In this document: in pieces, positions 49,180 through 61,090 of the stretch | Layout of the letters: every line of letters starts with the position of its first letter | How positions within the stretch are numbered: position 1 is the stretch's first letter | Assembly: GCA_030278955.1 (NCBI GenBank) | Contig: JAOANR010000006.1 | Coordinates: forward strand, 6,967,915 to 7,031,914 | Direction: 5' to 3' | DNA: 64,000 bases | Source: Hygrophila difformis | Taxonomy: Eukaryota > Streptophyta > Magnoliopsida > Lamiales > Acanthaceae | Translations under genes and position numbers: made by a program | The notes under the pieces: model-generated | Told to the model about the DNA's origin: nothing | Database searches by the model: none | What the model saw: only the letters and a program-made list of their open reading frames with translations

Positions 49180-49854
49180 TAGGGGTGAAAACGGGATGGA
49201 TACAGGCGGATAGTACTCGTCCCGTATCATATCCCATATTTCCTTGTCGAATATGGAATCGAATACGAATAGGTCGGATACAAATACGAATTCGAATATT
49301 TCAAGAAACGAATACGAGACGGATTCGGATTTTAACTCGGATAATCTTATAATTTTTAAAATTAATTTGTTTTAATAATTTTTTAAGAGGAAATCGGAAT
49401 ATATATGGGTAAGCTAAACTGATTTTTTAAATTTTCCAAGATTATTTCGTTCAAGACACCTAAATAGTATCACTACTATACAAGATTCTACGTACTACAG
49501 TTTAGATGCAAAGAACTTAATAATGTAGTCGGGTTGATTAATATGATTTGATTTAATTACATAAATGGCTTTCAAGTTTTTGATTATATTTATACATTCA
49601 GTATTACTTATTTATTTTATAGTTAATATAATATGTTATAATATACATATATAAATATATAAATTTTCGGATATTCGGATAGAAAATACGGATAATATCC
49701 GCATGATATTCGGATTTTTTCGGGTACGGATGGATATTAACAATCCCATATCATGTCCCATATCCGCCGGATATAAAAATTCGAATTCGGATTCAAATAT
49801 AATCGACTACGGTATCAGATCGGGCGGAAATTATCCGTCCCACTTTCACCTCTA
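49180..49854. mobile_element. Non-autonomous hAT element with exact 8-bp target duplication
   Basis: 675 bp. The left end TAGGGGTGAAAACGGGATGG and the reversed right end TAGAGGTGAAAGTGGGACGG form imperfect inverted repeats. GGCAGAAG flanks both sides (49172-49179 and 49855-49862). Subterminal phrases such as GGATATTCGGAT and TATCCG recur, as in hAT transposase-binding regions. No transposase frame. Confidence 0.9.
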
Positions 49855-49862
49855 GGCAGAAG

Positions 49863-51081
49863 GCAATGTTGGTTCCCTTGTCCCAACCAAAAAGAGGAGG
49901 AGGGAGCAGCAGCAAGATTGAACATGAGGGAAGCTGAGGGCGCCAACCCCACCGCAGATATACTACAAATGAGCAATTATTATGCCAATTAAAGTTACGA
50001 TGAAATAAATACTTCTACTCCGCAATTATACTACAAATCAGCAATTATTATGCCAATTAAATTCACTTTAGGTTCATCTTCTTTCTAACACAGTATCAGA
50101 GTCATGGGTACTCATTTGGGCATCTCGTTGTTTCCGACATGAATATCATCTCGTGGAAGGGTGTTATGTGTTGGGACATACCCTGTTTATATATGAATAT
50201 AAGTCACTCTACCTATCACCAATTGATTTTGACTTTTGAATTTGAACCCCTATGTCCTTCTTCTTTCTAACACTTGCCATTACATGGAAATCAAAAGCAC
50301 AAATGTTTGTTGAGCATCAACTGCTGGACAAATTAAAGTCCGATCCGTTTTGGCCATTTCCTGTCCAAAACAGCACAAACAATTGTTCAATAATCCAACA
50401 GTGCATTGCCTCACAATTGTTCTTAAATTAAAGTTCCTCCAACCTTTTTTTTTTTTTTTCTTCTAATTATTATGTTGAAATTTCTACTTGGGAAATTCAT
50501 TTTATTTGGGAATTGAGCATTAACATATCCATATGAAGCATAAAAAAGTAGTACTATAACTCGCAAATGCTTTTCGAGGATATTCACTAGCTAGCTAGTC
50601 ATTACGCTTATTCCTATTTGATCACACTCTCTTTTTAGACCACCTCCAAAAGGCGGGTTCTCCATTTGAAAATTCAGCCATGTCATCAACAATCATAATT
50701 GTAGTAATTTAAGAAGCCCAAAGAGTGCCCGAAAATGCTTTGTCATGCATGTCTTGTAGCCTCTAGGTTCCACTAATTGTTGTTAGTATCACCAGTGAAG
50801 ACCCTTTCTATTAATTACGTCTTAATTGTGAAGACAGTGCAAAAACAAGTTTAGAAAAAACAAAATCAAATTGTATTACCTTTGCAGGCTTTGCAACTTT
50901 AAGAAAAAAACAAATACTTATAAAAAATACTCACTACCTACACACAAAGATATATGCGCCATTCCCAATTCCCATCATCACAGATTCACAGTCCATTGTA
51001 TTCCACCAACTACAAACCGTAAATCACCACCACCAAAATAAATACACAATACATACATTGAAATACATAGTCAGATAGTAC
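49863..51081. other. Spacer with LTR-retrotransposon relic and local duplication
   Basis: A phrase near 49959 (CAATTATTATGCCAATTAAA) recurs about 69 bases later. CAGTATCAGAGTCATGG at about 50092 resembles the initiator-Met tRNA primer-binding site of Copia-type retrotransposons (TGGTATCAGAGC), but no LTR pair or polyprotein is present. The rest is featureless. Confidence 0.35.
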
Positions 51082-51231
51082 ATGGCCCGCCGGCCGCAGG
51101 CTGCGGGATGGTCTGGTTTGCTTTGTTGTGGTGTCGCCGATGTGTATCGGCCGCAGTGGGAAGAAGAAGAAGAAGAAGAAGAAGAAATTGAGTTGGGGAT
51201 TTGGAAAAGTGAATCGGAGGAAATAATATAA
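51082..51231 (+). CDS. Candidate 49-residue ORF with Glu run, unknown
   Basis: ATG 51082 opens MARRPQAAGWSGLLCCGVAD and runs through nine GAA codons (Glu) to a TAA. GC content rises sharply here (GCCCGCCGGCCGCAGGCTGCG). The minus strand is also open. No homolog recognised; it may be a relic exon or chance. Confidence 0.2.
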   Translation: MARRPQAAGWSGLLCCGVADVYRPQWEEEEEEEEEIELGIWKSESEEII

Positions 51232-51392
51232 TGAGTTTGGTGAACTGTTTTGAGACGACGTCTTCATAAATCTCACTTGCTTTTTTTAGAATTTGTGACC
51301 AAACCACCTTAAAAAAAATTACGATGCATTTTAAAATGCATTGTAAACTAGTAGTATTTTTTTTTAAAAAAAAAAATTGCTATATATACTAC

Positions 51393-52129
51393 TAGACCCG
51401 GCAATATGGGTAAATACACGTAGACACGACACGTACACGACCTGTGTTTTACATGTACGGGTCTTCAAAAAACAGATACGAGTCAAAACAGGTCGACCCG
51501 TTTAGTACACGAATACAATTTGGGTCAAATGCAGGTTTATCTGTTTTACCCGAATTGACCTGTTTTTTACCCGAATTGACCTGTTTTTTTATACAGGTCA
51601 CCTGTTATCTGAATTAGACACATATCTGTATTTTACCTGTATTTTACCTGTATATATTTAAGTACAATAGAATTAAATTTAAATAAAATACGCACAAGGT
51701 ACACTTTATGTTTAATATTGGATTTGAACTTTGGATTTTTTTTTAAGTTTGAACTTTTGTATTTGAATGTTTGAAGATGAATTGCTGAGTCTATTAGGAA
51801 TTTTAAGATTTGAATTATGGGAATGTAATATTTTATATTTTCTTTTAAAAGTTTAAAAAGTAATTTGATATAATTTAGTAGAATAGAAGTAAACAGGTAA
51901 AATATAGGTAAACAGGTCACAGGTAAATTCGACACGCGTGTCCACATGTTCAAATTCACGTGTATACAGGTCGACACGCATGTGATCCGTTTTTGAAACA
52001 GGTCGTGTACAGGTTTTGAAATACGGGTAAATTCTAAAAACAGGTCGTGTACAGATACAGATCAAACAGGTAAACAGGTACTTGACACGTATAACATACA
52101 CGACCTGTTTACCCATATTGCCAGGTCTA
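51393..52129. mobile_element. Non-autonomous hAT element with 8-bp TATACTAC target duplication
   Basis: 737 bp, ends TAGACCCGGCAATATGGGTA and, reversed, TAGACCTGGCAATATGGGTA, an inverted repeat of 20 bases with one mismatch. TATACTAC flanks both sides (51385-51392 and 52130-52137). The subterminal regions carry many copies of ACAGGTC and GACCTGT in both orientations, the likely transposase-binding array. The open frames inside are non-coding. Confidence 0.92.
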
Positions 52130-52134
52130 TATAC

Positions 52135-52556
52135 TACTCCCTCCGTCCCGCGAAATGTGGCCACTTTCTTTTGGGCACGGTAATTTAGGTAGTGGGGTTT
52201 AGTAGTTAAAGTGGTGTAGGCATTTTGTGTTTAAAATTCTAATGAATTTTGATACTGTTTATTGTTTAACTTTGACTTAATATTATGTAACGATACAATT
52301 AGAGAAAAATATTCAAGTGTGACATTGTTAGAATCGTTTAATCATGTAGTTTCATATTATATATTTTATACAATTTTTATTTATACAAATTTTGAAATCT
52401 TAAGAATTAAAGAAATGTTAGGGACTTTATGTAGAAAAATAAAAGTACATTGGAATTTGTGCAGAATAGTAAAAGTAAACACTTTTAATGTGATTTAATT
52501 TATCTAAAAATGAAAAGTGACCAAATTTCGTGGGACACCGTGGGACGGATGGAGTA
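52135..52556. mobile_element. Stowaway-like MITE 10 (long, 422 bp)
   Basis: TA-bounded, ends TACTCCCTCCGTCCCGCGAA and GGGACGGATGGAGTA. The inner arms CGAAATGTGGCCAC and GTGACCAAATTTCG extend the pairing. It overlaps the target duplication of the neighbouring hAT element, so the hAT probably inserted at its edge. Confidence 0.75.
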
Positions 52557-53072
52557 TTTAAAATTAGTTGTGTTTTTTATTATTTTTTTATAACTAGTAC
52601 AACCCGCCCGCGGTACCCGCGGGCATGTAGATTTAAAAGTCATATAAATTAAGCTTAAAGGTAATTGTAATTTCATTATATTATCATTGTTATAATTATT
52701 ATAATTATTTTCCTAAATTTAAAAACAAAAGTATAAATTTGATTGAATTTAATAATATATATAATCCTGCAATAAATTATTCGTTGCGTGATAAATTAAA
52801 TATAATATTGAAAATTTTTAAGAAAATAAATAAAATGACTATCATAAACGAAATTATTATAAATGTATCGTGTTCAAATTTTTTTTAGTACTTATCTATA
52901 AAAAAATTATTATATAATTAATATTAATTTTTAAAAATAATAAATTTATATTAATTTTAAAATTATTAGTATATAATTAATATTATTATTACATCACATA
53001 ATAATTATTATAAAATTTTAATTATTATTACTTTATTAAATTAAAAATATTTGTAGTGTTTCCACAATGAAA

Positions 53073-53290
53073 CATTAGATATGTACTGCCAACAATTTTA
53101 CACGGATCATCAGGAGAAGTTATGAAACATGATAGCTGAATAGAAACAAATGGATTTCTCAAAATAGGTGTAGATGCCCAATGATTTCTCAAAACACAAT
53201 TGACCCTTTACTCTAACATCTTATTACACGTGATGAAGCAATATATAACTGACCGTGTCTAAAAGCTGGATCCTTCATGAACACTCCAAA
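53073..53290. repeat. Direct duplication, copy 1 (with helicase C-terminus)
   Basis: About 218 bases repeated at 53690-53910 with roughly 10% differences. Both copies start at CATTAGA...GTACTGCCAAC and include the helicase C-terminal codons. Confidence 0.85.
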
Positions 53291-53422
53291 ATGATTTAGA
53301 GATTGACATTGACTCTTGTTGATAGTAATAGTATAACAAACAATTAGTAAAAATTGACGTCTTGAAAATTTAAGCGGTATTCTATGATCAGATGAGGTCA
53401 AACTCATTCGTGGAATAATCAC
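53213..53422 (-). pseudogene. Helitron Pif1-like helicase, C-terminal fragment
   Basis: A 69-codon open fragment on the minus strand shows the end of a Helitron helicase: IPRMSL, then RRQFLLIVCYTITINKSQCQS (family form F-TINKSQGQ), then FRHGQLYIASSRV (family form HGQLYVALSRV). The glycine of the KSQGQ motif is Cys here. Everything N-terminal to it, including the Walker A loop and Rep domain, is missing. A second copy of the last 23 residues lies at about 53830-53910. Confidence 0.85.
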
Positions 53423-53433
53423 TCATATCCACT

Positions 53434-53689
53434 ACTTTTGTGAGTCAATTCTTCACCCCAGGACTTTTTTCCCATTCTTGTCGAAGCCAATGTACTGCCA
53501 GTCAATACTTCACCCCCGGGACATTTTTTGTCCCATTCTTGTCCAAAGTACTGCCAGTCAATACTTCACCCTCCAGGACATTTTTTCCCACTCTTATCGG
53601 AACCAATGTACTGCCAATCAATGCTTCACCCTCCAGGTTTTTTTTTTGCATTTTTTCGCGAGTCAATCATTCACCCTCCAATACTCTAT
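53434..53689. repeat. Minisatellite block A (about 58-bp unit)
   Basis: About 4-5 diverged units, each with GTCAATACTTCACCC, CCAGGACATTTTTT, CATTCTTGTCGGAA and CCAATGTACTGCCA. It lies between the two copies of the direct duplication. Confidence 0.85.
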
Positions 53690-53910
53690 CATTAGACAGG
53701 TACTGCCAACACTTTTCCAAAGATCATCAGGAGAAGTTATGAAACATGACAGCTGAATAGAAATAAAGGGATTTCTTAAAATAGGTGCAGAGGCCCAATG
53801 ATATCTCATATAACACAATTCACCCTTTACACTAACATCTTATTACACGTGATGAAGCAATATATAACTGACCGTGTCTAAAAATTGGATCTTTCATGAA
53901 TACGCCAAAT
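53690..53910. repeat. Direct duplication, copy 2 (with helicase C-terminus)
   Basis: Second copy of 53073-53290. On the minus strand it still reads GVFMKDPIFRHGQLYIASSR before a stop, the same helicase tail, and it diverges upstream of that point. Confidence 0.85.
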
Positions 53911-54185
53911 CGGACTTTACACAAAAAAAATTCAAATCGGACTTTCTTCTCACACGCAACACAGTTCTAAAGAATTTTATTTATTATTTCAATATTTAAG
54001 ATTTTTTTAAATAAAATATGCAGTTTTGGTCCTGTAAGTAATAAAAGTATTGTATATTGAATATTCAAACATTTATATTAAACAATATTATATATACATT
54101 ATAAATGCAGGTAGTTTGACTCAAATTGATCGATTATTGTAAGAAAATATTTATATTATATTAAATATAAAAACACAATATTTCT

Positions 54186-54660
54186 TACTGTCAGTCAATA
54201 CTTCATCCCCAGGACGTTTTTTTTTTTCCATTATTGTCAGAACCATTGTACTATTAGTCAATACTTCACCCCCAGGACATTTTTCTCATTCTTGTCGGAA
54301 CCTATGTAATGCCAGTCAATATTTCACCCTCGAAGACATTTTTCACATATTGTCGGAAACAATGTACTGCCAGTCAGTACTTCACCCCAGGATATTTTTT
54401 TCTCATTCATGTCTCAACCAATGTAATGTTAGTCAATACTTCACCCTCCAAGATATTTTTTCACACTATTATTGGAACAATGTACTGTCAGTCAATACTT
54501 TACCCCAGAACACTTTATCTCATTCTTGTCGGAGCCAATGTACTGTCAGTCAATAATTCACCCCCAAGATATTTTTTCCTGCTCTCGTCGGAACCAATAT
54601 ACTGTCAGTCAATGCTTCGCCCTCCAAGATATTTTTCCCACTCTCATAGGAACTAATGTA
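54186..54660. repeat. Minisatellite block B (about 58-bp unit)
   Basis: About eight units of the same repeat as block A, ending exactly at a Helitron-like hairpin (GTGCGATGCGCGTGG, 54668-54682). One further isolated unit lies at about 54935-54985. Open frames across it are repeat artefacts. Confidence 0.85.
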
Positions 54661-57300
54661 ACCCCCGTGCGATGCGCGTGGATGTAAAGTTTTAAGAAAA
54701 TATATAAAATAGAAAAGAATTAGTAGTACTATTCTCATAACTATTTCAACGTTAAAAAGAATTTAAAAGATGATCACAAAATTGTATGTTATAAAAAATA
54801 AAACCATTAAATGATTATATTACATAAACTTCAATTTCTTATTCTTATTAAGATGATAGCAAGTCGAACACCACCCAATATCTCATTGTAGTTTCAAGAG
54901 AAAAAGAAATGTCCATGTTAATGACGTTTTTTTTTTGTCAGTCAATACTTCACACCAGGACATTTTTTCTCATTCATTTTTTCTCAATGACTTATACTTA
55001 CAGTAAATTCCTTCATTCCATTATTTATATTCTATTTAATTCGTTGGAACTCTAACACATAAATACTATGTATATGGAGTTATGTTTCTGACATTATTGT
55101 CTATTCTTTTCTCTTTTTTTTTTTCTTTTTCCAATGTTAGATCACTAATTTTATATTCCTATAAGCACATTAATTTAATAAACTCATGAAAAGTAATTGA
55201 AATAAAATAGCTAGTCCTATGCCCAAAAAAAAACAGCTAGTCTGAATAATCAATTGACCAATATGCATCGATATGAATTCTTATGATTATAAAAATATAT
55301 ATAAAGATTATTTGTGCACTATATATAATTTTAAAATTTTTTCCAATTTATTTCACACACACAAAAAAATATTTTCCAAGTCCAAACTATTTTAAAATTC
55401 ATCATGACGAATTGTCAAGCATTTTAACCCGAATCGATTATAAATAATATATACACACATATATATAGTAAATTAGGTGTGTACAATAAATCATCAAATT
55501 AAGTTAATTAATTTTATTAATCAATAGTCATATATCATATATATTGTCGATACATTAGGCACACTATATATTGTATGAAATCAATGGTGTATTAAAATGC
55601 TCACATCCCACATTTTATCCTAAGAAAAAACAAAAAAAAAACAAAAAAAAAACCTGATGGAAAAGTTGGGGATTTTACTATATCATATTTTATTATACTT
55701 TTACTAATAAAGAATACTGATGTTTAAATTTATGGATATCTTGTAATATATAAATATAATATATCAAAGTTGGGGATTTTACTATATCAAATTTTAATAT
55801 ATCTTGTAATATAAATATAATTTTCGAATATATAAAATATGGATATGGATATAATTTATATTTAGATAAATAGTTAAGTGAAATGCTTTTTAATCTATTT
55901 ATAAATCTTTTTAGTAGATTATAGGTTTTGGCATATTTTTTATTATTTTTATTTAATATTAAAATAGTCATTTATGGAGCAATATCAAGCACAATGTTTG
56001 AAATAGTAACATGCAATATTCAAAATTATTTTTAATATATATTAGAAGATATAATAACAGTCTCTTCATGTTACCATAATGATTATACGACAATGCACTA
56101 AATTCATTCCTATAGGTTGCAACAACCTTGATCTACATTGGAGCTATAACTAAACCATTAACTACACATTGAAATTTACACAATGATACTGCGAATAGAA
56201 ATCAACATTTAAAATTATATGACCATTTTAAAACTAAATTTATTTATGTTAAAGTATCAAATTAAATTGGTTATGCATATTAACTATATGATTTCGACAT
56301 CATATATCCATTTAATCAATTAAAAGATTTTTAAATAATGATTTTGAATTGAATAAATTTATTAATATAAAGACATTTATTTTGAATAGTAATATAGGAC
56401 TAAAATATATTTATGTTATTTTTCCAAAATATTTAGAGTAGTTTGTATTCTTATTTATTTATTTATTTATTTATTTTTTTATGTTTTTCAATCTACCTAA
56501 CTTATCATTCATTCATTCCCTACAGTGTATCTTTGAAAGAATAATTTAAATTAATTTATTTTGAAAAGTTGAACGAACTGAAGAGTACTTTGCTCTTTTT
56601 GGATGAGCTTCTTTTACCAATATATGATTTCAAGTGATTTGTTGTATTTTATGCCTTGTAGATTATGATCCCGTTTTTTTTCTTTTTTTTTTTAAAAAAA
56701 AAGCTGTGGAAATTATATGCCCACCAACGTTCACATAGAAAACATTCATTTATATTATTATTGTGTATAAGGAAATTGTAAAATTACTTTTTACAATACT
56801 ATCCCTCTATTAATTAACAAATTAGGTCAAATTGTTTTTTCTCTTTCTCCCTTCAGCGAGATTCTTTCAAAACAACAACGATTCTTCAACAAAGCAATTC
56901 TGTAGAGTCAGATAGCGTAGAAAATAAAGTATCATTATATATTAAATTAAAAAGATGGCAACTCATGTATAGAACAGGTCCACTGACATTTCTTATCATG
57001 CACCTTACAGTGCAACAAAATACTAAAATAACATAGCAGAGAAAAGGACATCCGATGGAATTACTTTAAAAACTTCAGAAAGAAAATTAGACTTGTGGTG
57101 AGACAATTGAAAATTTTCAGACAAACACTCGGGATTCCCATATGCTTGAAGATAAGAAGCAATTTTCAACCTTGCTTTAGTCGATTTCGAAATATGAATC
57201 CTTCATTACTTAAGATTTCATCATCCTCTGGTTGACCCGTAGACATATTAAATCATGTATTTTATACAGCAATTGAATCAATAAATATGCTATTCTAGGA
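54661..57300. other. AT-rich Helitron filler
   Basis: It begins with a hairpin similar to the Helitron 3' ends (CCCCCGTGCGATGCGCG), whose minus-strand end is TTAG, not CTAG, so it is a decayed terminus. 'AAGTTGGGGATTTTACTATA' occurs at 55662 and 55765, a roughly 103-bp duplication. There is an (ATTT)n run near 56452-56476. No coding signal. Confidence 0.5.
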
Positions 57301-60300
57301 GGCCTATACAGCATGCCATCTACATTGTTAGATCAAACTGCATTAGAAATGAAAACCTTAGCATACCCCAGGATGTCATTTTGTTCCCTAAAGATATCTC
57401 GACCTGATAGTTATGCCTCATTTGTATTAGCATCTTCAAGATAACTTCTGAAGAGCCTTGATATTGATAGGCCTTGATATAGGAAGAATTACCGGAAAGG
57501 GGAGTAAGCATCTGTGAACAGCACCACAATAAAAAACAGAAAATTGGCAGAGTATCCCATGAACTCCCCTTCTGTATCAACATATGTTTTCATCTGTATA
57601 AAAAACATAAATCAACACAGAAGTAAGTCATAAAAGACCCAATTGGTTTCATCAATACATTTTTTACTTCAATTCTAATTTAGATAATTGAATCTAAAGC
57701 CTATCTTAGCGACGAAGAACAAACCAACCACAATTCCCAAAAGCAAACTGGAGATCAATCAACATTAGTTGCAGAGTCGTAAAACGGAAGCAACAAAATC
57801 AGTAAATAATCCAAATAACATGATGCAATAAGGGAAAAAGATCAAATAAATTACAGATAGCAGTCGTGCGGAACTATTAAAGATCTCCCCTATTTCCAAT
57901 CATCAATGGCAGACCATTTCTCATATAAGCTAAGAGCATCCCCATTTCTAATCTCTGTATTGAAGAATTACAATTATGGAATATCAACATATCTCGAAGC
58001 AATAAACAATAGAAAGACAAACTTAAAAATAAAAAATAAAAAAATAGCAGCTAAGGCTCAAGGAGTTAGCAGCCTAATCACTTGCACTGCATTTAGCAAG
58101 TCGAACGGGTGCGCCAGTTCCCATCTCTCCACACGACTCATGTCCAACAATCCAATAACTAAAGTAGCAATATGTCCAGGAATTAGTGAAATCACTTCAA
58201 AGAATTAAAAATTCTGTGTTTTGTTTGTATCAGTTTACCTTTTTTTGTAGTCAATTAATGATTCCTCGCTGTATTGATTCCAATAATAAACCTTAACAGC
58301 CACATCCTGAAAAATACAAAGAATTAAGAACATGTACTGCGGATTAGATGATTACCTGTTGTTCTAAACATGTGGGGAACATGCAAATGAACCTGAAAAA
58401 AAAAAAAAAGTTACCATTATTCTTCTATCAAGCAAAAAGCCAACTGTAAAGCTTCGTGTCAAATTCAAGAGACACTTATTAGCTTTGTACAATAACAGTT
58501 AAAAGCTTAGGAAGTATCCCAAAAACGAATGAATGAATACAGCTTTCATAGAGATAAAGAACATCACAATGCAATGTATGGCAAACTTCATGCTTGCTCT
58601 CTGGCATATGGCTTGTCATTTTCAGACTGCATTCTCACAATGCTTTACAACGATTTGCAATCCTTAAAGGTGGCTGCACCTTTCAAAGACAACAACCAAT
58701 CCAATTCGTGAACATATAAATACATATATGTATATATAGTATTCAATCGATAGTAATTTACCTTCTATGCAAGAAAAACTTTTAGTTCTCTTGTGTCGAG
58801 CTCCATCCATTTTCTTTCTAGAGAATTCAAACTAAGGAAAAGCAACAACGAACATATAGTACAACCAAAGGAATGTACAACCAAAGGAAGGCGGTGACTA
58901 ATACTTTCAAAAACAAATCAACAAATGATGCCAATGTCCAAAACACTCAGCAGTTCTACCTTCATTTTAAGCATTCAAATTAACCAAAATTAGTGAACCT
59001 GTAACTGTAATGAGGAAACAAATTAACAATTGCAATTTCAGAAAAGGGGTTATACCTGCTCATTGATTGTCTGTAGGTTTGGGAACTCCTATTATAATTT
59101 TCAGTTCCATCTCTCCAGATGAAACCCCATGTATAGAACCTATAACAATAATACCAAAAAAATAAAAAGCAATGTAATATCAGCTATAGAAATTAAGATT
59201 GCACGCTGAAATTGTCTAATATAAATGTTGTCTACAGAGAAGGTTAGATGATTCAGAAAATTCACGACTATTACTTCGATCCTTGGTCGAACCTGGAATT
59301 GCCTCAAAACAAAATCTAACAAAGAGAAAGAAAGAACATTGCTCCATAATAATAACTGAACAAAAAAGAAATTACCATGGCGAATGCACTGCTGAAGACC
59401 TTTGTAAGCAGCAGATTCAACAATTCTGAAGACCATTGGTTAATGCACCCACTTCATATCCGTGTAAAAATATACTGCATAAATATGGAGGAGCAGGAAT
59501 AAACTTCATATACTTTACTAAACTGAACCTTACACTGTATTAGATTAAAAGGTCCTAATACAATTCAACACTTAATGCCTCAATTTAATAAACAGAAAAT
59601 TGCTCCAGACCATCAGCGGCAAAACCAATAAAGTTACTACTCCCATTTCTGCTCCTTTTTCCAACGGCTTGTACAAACCAAATACAGAAGATTAAGAACA
59701 CATTACAAATAAGAAATCTAAAATATGACCTGTGTTTTAGTCTTCCTTTTTCAGAAACCACATCCAACAATTCCTCGAATTTAGTAAGAAGGCAGATTCT
59801 GATAGAGGCATTGGGCGGTTGCAAGCTGCAACTGACGCGACATAGCACAAGGCGGCAGTGGAATTCAACACCAAAAATAACAATATTATCGGAGAACAGA
59901 GACAGAGAAATTAGGGTTAAAGTCCCAGATATGAAATTTGGCGCAATTGTCCATAATTAAACTGAAAATAAAAATTGAGTATTAGAAGTTAGAAGACAGA
60001 AAGAGAGTAGCAGAACAATGGAAGGTGGGACTTATCATGGTGGTCGTCTGGCAAAGGCAGCATTCGCGCGATCGGTACAGACGGATGAGACACTGAACGA
60101 TGGCCTCCACGGCGGGATAACCTCCAATAGAGTTTCCTGTTACTGTAGAAATAAATGTATCTAATTAACTGTCGAATTCAAACACCTTCCCAAAGTACTG
60201 GCAATTGGCTTGTTCTTCAATCTAGACTTGATACACTTTACAAAACAGAGATACCTACAATGGTAATTAATCAAAGTTCAGATTAATATTGAAACAAAAG

Positions 60301-61090
60301 AACAATTATGAAGATAAAAACAATAGAAATGGAAATTCTACTCTAAAAGGATATGAACAAATTGCTAAAGAAATACCACTAAAATATTAAATCATATAAA
60401 TACATAACCTTCCTCAACGGTTTGGTAGGAGCGTCGACGGGAGCAACAACGGCAACCTAAACATCGAATAGAAAATACAAATCAGCAAAAACAAAAAGAT
60501 CCAGGAGCTCATAAATGAATAAAGACAGACGCTGATTCTACCTCGTACTTGTGGCAGATTTATTGGATATTTTACCTATGCCAGACCGAAGCGATGGATA
60601 GAAAATGCACTATGATGAATCACAAAAGTTCTACGGGTGAAGAAAAGTAATACCTTAGACTTGCAGACAATTTTAGTTCCACAAAGTATTCGAACTTGTT
60701 AATCGGCAGAATAACCAATCACTCTACTTGCATCACTGGGAAAATATTGGAAAATACAAACCATACCACATAAGAGCATTATACCGTCATGATGTAAATG
60801 AAATTTCAAAAAATATGGGTGTGAATATAAAAGGAAAAGACAGCAAGATCGTTAGCAATGAGGTGGAGAAGGACAGACCTGATGCCGGAGTAGTCAGCGG
60901 CGGCGGAGCGGGCTGACGACGGCGGCAGAAATGGCAGAAGATGGGGCGGCGACTGAAATGGAAGAATAGTGGACTGACGACGGCGATGGACAGGCGGCAT
61001 AAATCGAAGAATAGTGGAGATTCTATTTCCCAGCAGAAATCGCTGCAGCAACTGGGGATGGCGCGGAGAGGATTCTGGCGAGGCCAACGT
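57301..61090 (-). pseudogene. Chain of exon-like fragments, probably Helitron-captured gene pieces
   Basis: On the minus strand several short open pieces have plausible splice sites. From 5' to 3': about 61090-60885 (Arg/Pro-rich MPPVHRRRQSTILPF, GC-rich), 60472-60417, 60258-60187 (CFVKCIKSRLKNKPIASTLG), 60142-60040, 59850-59750 (FEELLDVVSEKG), 59436-59378 (FRIVESAAYKGLQQCIRHG), 59139-59056 (YTWGFIWRDGTENYN), 58306-58239 (kinase exon) and 58170-58078. They do not join into one long frame: stops fall inside or just after several pieces. I recognise only the kinase piece. A transcribed chimera, a long non-coding RNA or a decayed single gene are all possible. Confidence 0.4.
58239..58306 (-). 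pseudogene. Raf-like MAP3K exon fragment (kinase subdomain II)
   Basis: 68 bases between a clean acceptor (TTTTTCAG) and donor (GTAAAC) read DVAVKV, then YSEE and DYKK. In plant EDR1/PAS-type Raf kinases a single exon of this size codes DVAVKV-x-YSEE-x-(F/Y)-x-(Q/K)(E/K), containing the ATP-binding lysine. The next kinase exon (LRHPNVLLFMG) is not found nearby, so this is an isolated fragment. Confidence 0.55.

Noticed and set aside
51633..52164. Two minus-strand frames in the hAT element
   Set aside because: Non-coding interior of a non-autonomous element; no transposase motif.
53440..54687. Series of frames of 60-115 codons
   Set aside because: Periodic peptides from the 58-bp minisatellite, not proteins.
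58078..58170. Fragment ending WELAHPFDLLNAVQVI as kinase subdomain X-XI
   Set aside because: Resemblance to the WEL...LN-QV stretch of Raf kinases is weak and could be chance; not claimed as kinase.
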